Assembly: GCA_948474755.1 (NCBI GenBank) | Contig: CAOLHI010003121.1 | Coordinates: 124,001 to 188,000 of the forward strand | Direction of reading: 5' to 3' | From: Ctenosaura bakeri | Lineage: Eukaryota > Chordata > Lepidosauria > Squamata > Iguanidae | Length of the DNA stretch: 64,000 bases | Shown: positions 57,815 through 64,000 of the stretch, piece after piece | Position numbering within the stretch: the stretch's first letter is position 1 | Layout of the letters: every line of letters starts with the position of its first letter | Notes under the pieces: model-generated | Databases searched by the model: none | What the model was told of the DNA's origin: nothing | The model's input: the letters and a program-made list of their open reading frames with translations, nothing else | Translations under genes and position numbers: made by a program

Positions 57815-58325
57815 GTACCTGAGGGAGAAGATCCATAAAACAGCCATCACAGTGACTGAAGAAGAGAAGCAGGACAGAAAGAAGGGGCAGCCTGAGGAGC
57901 AGTCCAGGAGGGGAGCTGTTTTGTGTGGAATGTACATGTCATGAAGGACCATGGGTTGGAGAAGAGCTCACCCACCAAAAGCAGAAGGTCCCAGTTTCAG
58001 CCTCAGACATCTCCAGCCCAGGTAGGGTTGGGAAGGGCCCCTGGAGAGCTCCTGCCAGTCACTGTAGACTAGGGGTTGGGAAAATACAGCCTGCAGGGCA
58101 CACTCAAAACCTGAAAGGTTCCCTCCCTCAATTATTTTTTTTAATTCTCATTTTCTTTTTAGCCCCAAGTGGTCAATAATGGCTCAAAGCACCCACAAAA
58201 CATGGCAGTTTTTCTTCTGCAACTGCCCCCCAGGCCCTCACAATATTGAAAAGCCCCCACTATAAGATTAGTTCAAATAAATCATGTCACTTGCGGTCAT
58301 GTTAAGCACAATAGTGCATCTCTCC
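57815..58325. other. unassigned intergenic DNA
   Basis: No gene is recognised. Confidence 0.4.
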
Positions 58326-58330
58326 TATGA

Positions 58331-58540
58331 GTTGTTGTTATTGTTGCTGTTATGTGCCTTTCAAGTAATTTTCAACCTATGTTGACCCTGTGGTGAACCT
58401 ATCGTGGGATTTTCTGGGACAGAGAGTGTGATGTGCCCGAGGTCACCCAGTGGGCTTCCATGGCCAAGCAGAGAATCAAACCCTGGTCTCCAGGGTCATA
58501 GTCCAAAGTCCAAACCGTTACACCATATTGGTTCTCCTAT
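58331..58540 (-). mobile_element. tRNA-derived SINE, minus orientation
   Basis: 'gttgttattgttgctgttatg', 'gtgcctttcaagtaatttt', 'gaggtcacccagtgggcttc' and 'aaaccctggtctccagggtc' (B-box complement) then 'cgttacaccatattggt'. Near full length. Confidence 0.78.
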
Positions 58541-58859
58541 GGGATGAATGAGCAAAAAAGGCTTACACCTCCTTCACTGCTCTCCACCCCAATATAAATA
58601 ACACTGAGCTTGATGATTAATAGTTTGACTCTATCTTAGGCAGTTCCTTAGTTACAGTGATGCATCTGTGTTGTTTGCACAGGTATGAATGTTATCTGTC
58701 ACACATTTGACTCTGTTGCTACAGCTTCCATCCAGGTACAATTTTAGAGCAATATTGTGTATTCAAACTGAGATTTTCCCATATCATAGAATCATAGAAA
58801 TGTAGAGTTGGAAGAGACCACAGGGGCCATCCAGTCCAACCCCCTGCCGTGCAGGAACA

Positions 58860-61690
58860 CCCTCAAAGCACTCCCGACAGATGGCCATCAAGCCTCTGCT
58901 TAAAAACCTCCAAGGAAGGAGACTCCACTACACTCCGAGGCAGCAGATTCCACTGCCGGACAGCCCTGACTGTCAGGAAGTTCTTCCTGAGGTTCAGGTG
59001 GAATCTCCTTTCCTGCAGCTTGAATCCATTGCTCCTTGTCCTGGTCTCTGGAGCAGCAGAAAACAAGCCCTCTCCCTCCTCTACGTGGCATCCCTTCAAA
59101 TATTTAAACATGGCTATCATGTCCCCTCTTAACCTTCTCTTCTGTAGACTAAACATACCCAGCTCTCTAAGTCTATCCTCATAGGGCATGGCTTCCAGGC
59201 CTCTCACCATTTTGGTCGCCCTCCTCTGGACTTGCTCCAGCTTGTCAATATCCTTCTTGAATTGGGGTGCCCAGAACTGCACACAGTATTCAAGATGGGG
59301 TCTAACCAAAGCAGAGTAGAGTGGTACCAGTACCTCCCTCGATCTAGACACCATACTCCTATTGATGCAGCCAAGAATTGCATTGGCTTTCTTGGCTGCC
59401 GCATCACACTACTGACTCATGTTCAGCTTGTGATCTATGAAGACTCCTAGATTCCTTTCACACGTACTGCTATCCAGCCACGTGTCCCCCATCCTATATT
59501 TCTGTATTCCATTTTTTCTACCTAAGTGTAGGACCTTACACTTCTCTCTGTTGAATTTCATTTTGTTCGCCTTGGCCCAGCTCTCCAATCTATCCAGGTC
59601 ATTTTGAATTTTGATCCTGTCCTCTGGCATATTAGCAACCCCTCCCAATTTGGTATCATCTGCAAATTTGATGAGCATGCCCTCTATTCCTTCATCCAAG
59701 TCATTGATAAAAATATTGAACAGCACTGGGCCCAGGACAGAACCCTGTAGCACCCCACTAGTCACTTCTCTCCAGGATGAAAAGCAGCCATTCGTGATCA
59801 CCCTTTGGGTTCGGTTGGTCAACCAGTTACAAATCCAACTAACAGTAGCCCTGTCCAGCCCACATTTTACTAGCTTCATTGCAAGAATGTCATGGAGAAC
59901 TCTGTCGAAGGCCTTACTGAAATTGAGATATGCTACATCCACAGCATTCCCTTCATCTATCAAGCTAGTAACTCTATCATAAAAAGAGATAAGATTAATC
60001 TGGCATGACTTATTTTTGAGAAATCCATGTTGACTTCTCGTGATTACCGCATTGCTTTCTAAATGATTAGAAACTGACTGCTTAATGATCTGCTCCAGGA
60101 TCTTTCTGGGTACTGATGTCAGGCTGACTGGGCGATAATTATTTGGGTCCTCTTTTTTTCCCTTCTTGAAGATGGGGACAACATTTGCTCTCTTCCAGTC
60201 TGCTGGAACTTCTCCTGTCCTCCAAGATTTCTCAAAAATTATAGCCAGCGGTTCCAAAATGACCTCTGCCAGCTCTTTTAATATCCTAGGATGCAATTCA
60301 TCTGGCCCTGGAGACTTGAATTCATCCAGTGTGGCCAGGTATTCCTGTACCACCTCTCTACCTATTATGTGCCTCATTTCTCCTGCTTCCTCCCCTGCTC
60401 CCCAACCACCAGGTTGAGTGCTTGTATCTTTCTGGGAAAAAAAACTGAGGCAAAGAAGGTGTTAAGTAGTTCTGCCTTTTCTCTCCCCCCTGTGAGTAAT
60501 TCGCCATCTTCTCTGCACAGAGACCCTATCATATCCTTCTTTTTTCTTTTGCTGCGGACATATTTTAAAAAGCCCTTTTTATTGTTTTTAATGTCTCTGG
60601 CCAGCCTAAGTTCGTTCTGTGCTTTAGCCTTTCTGACTTCCTCCCTACATCTCCTAGCTACTTGCTTAAATTCTTCTTTGGTGGTTTCCCCCTTCTTCCA
60701 TTTCCTATACATGTTTCTCTTAACACTTAGCTCAGCTGAGAGTTCTTTAGTCAACCATTTTGGTTTCTTCAGATGCCTTCCATTTTTCCTCCTTATTGGC
60801 ACAGTTTTAGACTGAGCCTTCAGTATCTCCTTTTTAAGGAACTCCCATGCCTCCTGAACTCCTTTCCCTTTCACTGTTCCTGACCACGGAATTCCAGCCA
60901 GCAGCTCCCTAAGTTTACAGAAGTCCACTTTTTTAAAATCTAAGATGAGTGTCTGGCTACCCTTATCTTCTCCTTCCCACTGAATGCCAAATTCCAATAG
61001 GGCATGGTCACTCCCCCCTAAAGATCCAACCACTTCTACCTCATTAACAAGGTCATCCCTGTTGGTCAGGATCAGATCTAGAATATTTGATCCCCTTGTG
61101 GCCTCTTCCACCTTCTGGACCATGAAGTTGTCTGCAAGACAAGCAAGAAACTTGCTGGACCTTGCTGTCTTGGCAGAGTTTGACTGCCAGCATATATCCG
61201 GGTAATTGAAATCTCCTATTATTACTGTATCTCTCCTCTTTGAATGTGCAGTCATTTGGTTGAGGAAGGCGTCATCCAAGTCCTCAGCCTGGGTTGGAGG
61301 TCTATAGTAAATCCCCACCAGAATATCCCTATTGTTTCTCTCTGCCTTAATTCTTACCCAAATGCTCTCAACCTGGCTTTCTGGGTTTAAGTCCTGGATC
61401 TCTTCACAGGTGAAAACATCCTGGACATACAAGGCTACTCCTCCTCCTTTCTTGTTTGGTCTGTTTTTACAAAATAGGCTATACCCCTCTATTCCTATAT
61501 TCCAATCATGAGACTCATCCCACCAGGTCTCAGTGATGCCTATCAAATCGTATTTATTTTGTTGTACTAGGAGTTCAAGTTCGTCCTGCTTGTTTCCCAT
61601 ACTCCTTGCATTAGTGTAGAGACACTTAAGTCCCTGGGCCCTTCCTGCAAGTCCTGTACTATTGTTTCTACTCCTCCCGCCATTGGCCAC
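58860..61690 (-). pseudogene. CR1 ORF2: AP endonuclease and reverse transcriptase, lightly damaged
   Basis: ORF2 makes the nick and copies RNA at the target. The endonuclease runs from about 61690: 'LYTNARSM', catalytic Glu in 'ITETWWDES', '[12 protein letters not shown]', and 'GSDHALLEF'. The linker contains '[20 protein letters not shown]'. The frame breaks near 60,375-60,425 and resumes as the RT from 60377: 'NVVPIFKKGKKEDPNNYRPV', 'FSKAFDRVLHDIL', 'GVLQGSVLGPVLFNIFINDL' and the active-site 'FADDTKLGG' (59645-59669). A TAG at 59409-59411 interrupts it after 'KLNMSQ', where CR1 proteins usually have Gln. The same frame goes on through '[15 protein letters not shown]' to the C-terminus near 58863. 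Only one frameshift and one nonsense lesion were found over about 940 codons, so the copy is fairly young. Confidence 0.88.
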
Positions 61691-61779
61691 TTGTACTACT
61701 TGTCCAGTATCATTTGGGCCTTTCCCCCCTGCGCTCTCCGAGTCCTTGCCCTGAATAATATTGTCTCCCTCCCCAGCGA

Positions 61780-62812
61780 AACTTAGTTGAAAGACCTCTT
61801 AATCCTCCTTGCGAGACTGTTTGCAAAAACATTCCTGCCCAGTTTTGTGAGGTGCAGCCCATCCCTCGCCAGAAGCCCATGTTCATGGAAATTCAGGCCA
61901 TGTTCCAAAAACCCAAACCGTTGCCGGCAGCATCACATGCAGAGCCAGTTGTTGACCTCTGCTATTGTCCTTTCCCTACATGCGCTGTATCCTTGAACAG
62001 GAAGGAGAGACGAAATGACCACTTGCGCACCAAGGTCCTTAAGCTTCGTCCCCATACGCTCGTAGTCCTTTGCACTGTGGTAAAGGCTGCTCCTCGCAGT
62101 GTCATTGGTTCCGACATGAACCAAAACGAGGGGCTTCTGGTCAGTGGGTTTGACCAGCCTGGTTAGCCTCTCCGTTATGTGGTTGATCCTGGCCCCAGGA
62201 AGACAGCAGACCTCTCGATTGAGCTTGTCCGGTTTGCAAATGGCCGTTTCGGTTCCTCTGAGCAAAGAGTCCCCAACAATCAGAACTCGCCTCCTCTAAC
62301 TTGTCCTGGGCTCCTCGACGAACATGTTCTACTAGGACTGCCTGGGCATTCTGTTTAGGCTGGAAGCATTGATCTAGTTCCTGTTGGTGAAGTTTGATTC
62401 CTTCTTGTTGACATTCTGTTCCCCCCGCGTGGTGCTCCTCATTGTTCGTAAGGCCAAGTAGTTCGAAGCGATTGTGTAGGTTAAGAGTCTCTGTTACCTT
62501 CCCGGTCCTTTTACTCCTCCGTGTGACATTCGCCCAAGCCTCCGTTTCCTGGCAAAGTGTGGTGACTTCCTGATTTGGCAGCTCCTCCGTGCATTCGGTC
62601 TTCCGGTAGGTCTTCTCTGCCCTATCCAAAAACTCTTCCCCTTCCCTAATAAGATGGAGGTCAGAAATTTGTGCCTCCAGCTGGCGAACCTTCTCCTCCA
62701 AGAAGGTGACCAGCTTGCACTTGGTGCAGGTGTACCCGAGAACCTCTTGTGGCAAGAAAAGGAACATGCCACAAGCGTTACAGGTGACTGCAAGAGCTCC
62801 CTCAACTTCCAT
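61780..62812 (-). pseudogene. CR1 ORF1: zinc-knuckle/coiled-coil plus SGNH esterase, broken
   Basis: ORF1 proteins of CR1 bind element RNA and carry an esterase-like domain. Starting at the ATG at 62812, two CxxC pairs are visible in the first 35 residues (CNAC ... CTKC), then a heptad-like helix ('EEKVRQLEAQISDLHL'). The frame stays open to 62141 but leaves the protein frame near 62280. The SGNH domain continues in a second frame, with the nucleophile motif GDS at 62266-62274, the block 'VHVGTNDTA' near 62098-62124, and the final Asp-x-x-His ('RDGLHL') at about 61852-61866. A TGA replaces an expected Trp codon near 61932. So one frameshift and one nonsense change are present and no intact ORF1 is made. 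Confidence 0.8.
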
Positions 62813-62979
62813 CCTTGAAACTACAGAGAGTAGTACAGGATGAAGCTCAAGAAAGAATAACTGGGCTTTCTTTCTGAGATTTAGCTGTGTAAGCTACGAT
62901 AGTTCTATTGATTGCCAAGGGTTAAACTTGGAGGATTGAAGTAAAGGACTTGAACTGTGCGTGCTGAAGGTGCGCGCCA

Positions 62980-63053
62980 TTGGTAGCTTCTAATAAGGCT
63001 ACTTCCCCCTAGCTGACTCCTCCCCCTGGTTAGTCAGACCGTGTGATCAGGCA
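62980..63053. repeat. CR1 5'-region direct repeat, copy 1
   Basis: 74 bp beginning 'ttggtagcttctaataaggc' and ending 'gtgtgatcaggca'. It recurs at 63211-63284 with one base difference (gTgatc versus gGgatc near the end). Spacing start to start is 231 bp. Confidence 0.92.
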
Positions 63054-63210
63054 GAGCACATGGCCAGGACAATAGCAAGCAAAGAATAGCAGGCAAACAA
63101 CCAGCAAAACAAGCACAGCCCCACAAGCCTGTAAACACACCTGGTCTAGGATGCCTTCACAGACCCAGCTCTCCTCTGCTCTCTCCTCTGGGAAATGAGC
63201 CAGAGGGCCG

Positions 63211-63284
63211 TTGGTAGCTTCTAATAAGGCTACTTCCCCCTAGCTGACTCCTCCCCCTGGTTAGTCAGACCGTGGGATCAGGCA
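63211..63284. repeat. CR1 5'-region direct repeat, copy 2
   Basis: Partner of 62980-63053. The two copies may be tandem 5'-UTR monomers of the CR1, in the way some LINEs stack promoter monomers; this is inference. Confidence 0.92.
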
Positions 63285-63288
63285 ATAC

Positions 63289-63331
63289 TTGAGCAGCAAG
63301 CAAGTATCTCTAGTACTTGCTTGCTGCTCAA
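63289..63331. repeat. perfect 18-bp inverted repeat with 7-base loop
   Basis: TTGAGCAGCAAGCAAGTA (63289-63306), loop 'tctctag', and TACTTGCTTGCTGCTCAA (63314-63331). It lies immediately outside the second 74-bp repeat, at the presumed 5' edge of the CR1. Confidence 0.95.
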
Positions 63332-63334
63332 ACA

Positions 63335-63448
63335 TTATTACTCAATCCGAATGCTATCTCTCTCTCTTCCTCTGTTGCAGTGCGTTACCCAGCACCTGGA
63401 AGTTATAGTGTCAGTAGTGAAGTTACCTGTAACTAGCTATTCTTTACA
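63335..63448. other. unassigned sequence between CR1 and SINE
   Basis: A short TC run lies near 63358-63372. No feature is assigned. Confidence 0.4.
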
Positions 63449-63685
63449 GGCCTAAATCACTAAGGGCACCAAATCCAGTCTGATCTTAGAAGGTCAGCAG
63501 GGTCAGTTCTGGTTAATACTTAGGTAGGAGACTATCAATGAATACCAGGTATTGTAGGCTATATCTCAGAGGAAAGAACTGGCAAACCACCTCTGAATAT
63601 TCCTTGCCTATGAAAACCCTGTGAAATCCATGGGGTTGTCATAAGTCAACAGGTAACTTGAAGGCACATTCAGACACACACAGTT
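63449..63685 (+). mobile_element. 5S rRNA-derived SINE, most complete copy
   Basis: 5S-like blocks 'agtctgatcttagaaggtca', 'gcagggtcag', 'ttaatacttaggtaggagac' and 'aataccaggtattgtaggc' are followed by the SINE body 'ggcaaaccacctctgaatat', 'ggggttgtcataagtcaaca' and the tail 'acttgaaggcacattcagac' ending in CA repeats. The tail is shared with the tRNA-derived SINE, indicating a common LINE partner. Confidence 0.8.
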
Positions 63686-63689
63686 ACTT

Positions 63690-64000
63690 CTAGGCATAAT
63701 GAAGAAGCAATGAAGCTGCATTGTGAAAACAGCAAAATAAACAAAAGCAAAATTACTTTATTTGAGTAGCAAGTAATCACATCTCACTACTTTTGAACAT
63801 TACTTTTTAAAGTAATTTTAATAGGCATTTTGACAGTAATTATATGGCTTTCTCTTATCATTCCTAAGTGGGTGTTTTTCCCCTCAGTACCTGCAGAAGA
63901 AAATTTAGAAGGTGATGATTTAAGATTTGGATGGTATGCCTTTCTATGGTATAACAAAGGTAAAGTTAATGTGGCTTTTAATAATAATTGTATTTCAATT
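63690..64000. other. unassigned AT-rich DNA at the window end
   Basis: No gene or repeat is recognised. Confidence 0.4.

Larger units (their letters stand above)
58784..63290 (-). mobile_element. near full-length CR1 LINE
   Basis: The 3' terminus is at 58784 ('tcatagaatcatagaa' on plus, the CR1 octamer tail). The element extends over ORF2, ORF1 and a 5' untranslated region to about 63290, roughly 4.5 kb, the usual size of a complete CR1. Most genomic CR1 copies are short 3' fragments, as elsewhere in this window, so this is exceptional. Each ORF carries a few inactivating lesions. The 5' boundary is inferred from the end of the duplicated 74-bp block. Confidence 0.85.

Noticed and set aside
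60166..60815. Plus-strand open frames of 83-174 codons
   Set aside because: They are antisense to CR1 ORF2, which accounts for the sequence.
35648..64000. Remaining LRPAP1 exons downstream
   Set aside because: I looked for coding matches to the conserved 'AKYGL', 'KAKTSGKF', 'EKVHEYN' and C-terminal regions and saw none. An exact spliced alignment was not possible by eye, so absence is likely but not proven.

Overview
This window looks like genomic DNA of a squamate reptile, most likely an iguanian-type lizard. The evidence is its repeats: CR1 LINEs, a SPIN-type hAT transposon, L1 remnants, tRNA-derived and 5S-rRNA-derived SINEs, gypsy/ERV-like solo LTRs, and many short palindromic DNA transposons with GGCC...GGCC ends. 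The species cannot be fixed from the sequence. There are no operons, bacterial signals, CRISPR arrays or functional RNA genes. Most open reading frames are repeat-derived or are low-complexity shadows in GC-rich tandem repeats.

The only host gene recognised is on the plus strand at 34.68-35.65 kb: two exons matching the start of LRPAP1 (RAP, the endoplasmic reticulum chaperone for LDL-receptor-family proteins). They lie in an isolated GC-rich block. Exon 2 is clean and has good splice sites. Exon 1 needs a frame change between the signal-peptide part and the first conserved helix, and three expected arginines appear as Trp or Cys codons of the kind CpG decay produces. No further LRPAP1 exons were seen in the next 28 kb, so a partial, decaying duplicate is favoured over the working gene.

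Layout. 0-1.3 kb: a MITE and an L1 tail. 1.44-2.99 kb: an intact-ended SPIN-like hAT element with a perfect 8-bp target duplication; it carries a decayed acidic gag-like reading frame and no recognisable transposase. 3-25 kb: intergenic DNA with Harbinger-like MITEs (some nested), SINEs, CR1 3' ends and a solo LTR inside a SINE. 25.7-26.7 kb: a GC-rich solo LTR with a perfect 5-bp duplication. 27-34 kb: sparse DNA with a Tigger-like MITE. 34.6-35.8 kb: the LRPAP1 fragment. 36-58 kb: more CR1 pieces, three solo LTRs, pogo/Tigger-like MITEs and several CpG-rich MITEs, one with a 7-copy minisatellite. 58.8-63.3 kb: a nearly full-length minus-strand CR1 with zinc-knuckle/esterase ORF1, endonuclease/reverse-transcriptase ORF2, a duplicated 74-bp block in its 5' region, and an 18-bp perfect hairpin at its 5' edge.

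The parts do not form one pathway. They record successive transposon insertions around one gene fragment. The strongest candidates for something undescribed are the chimeric SPIN element, the truncated LRPAP1 copy and the duplicated 5' region of the CR1.
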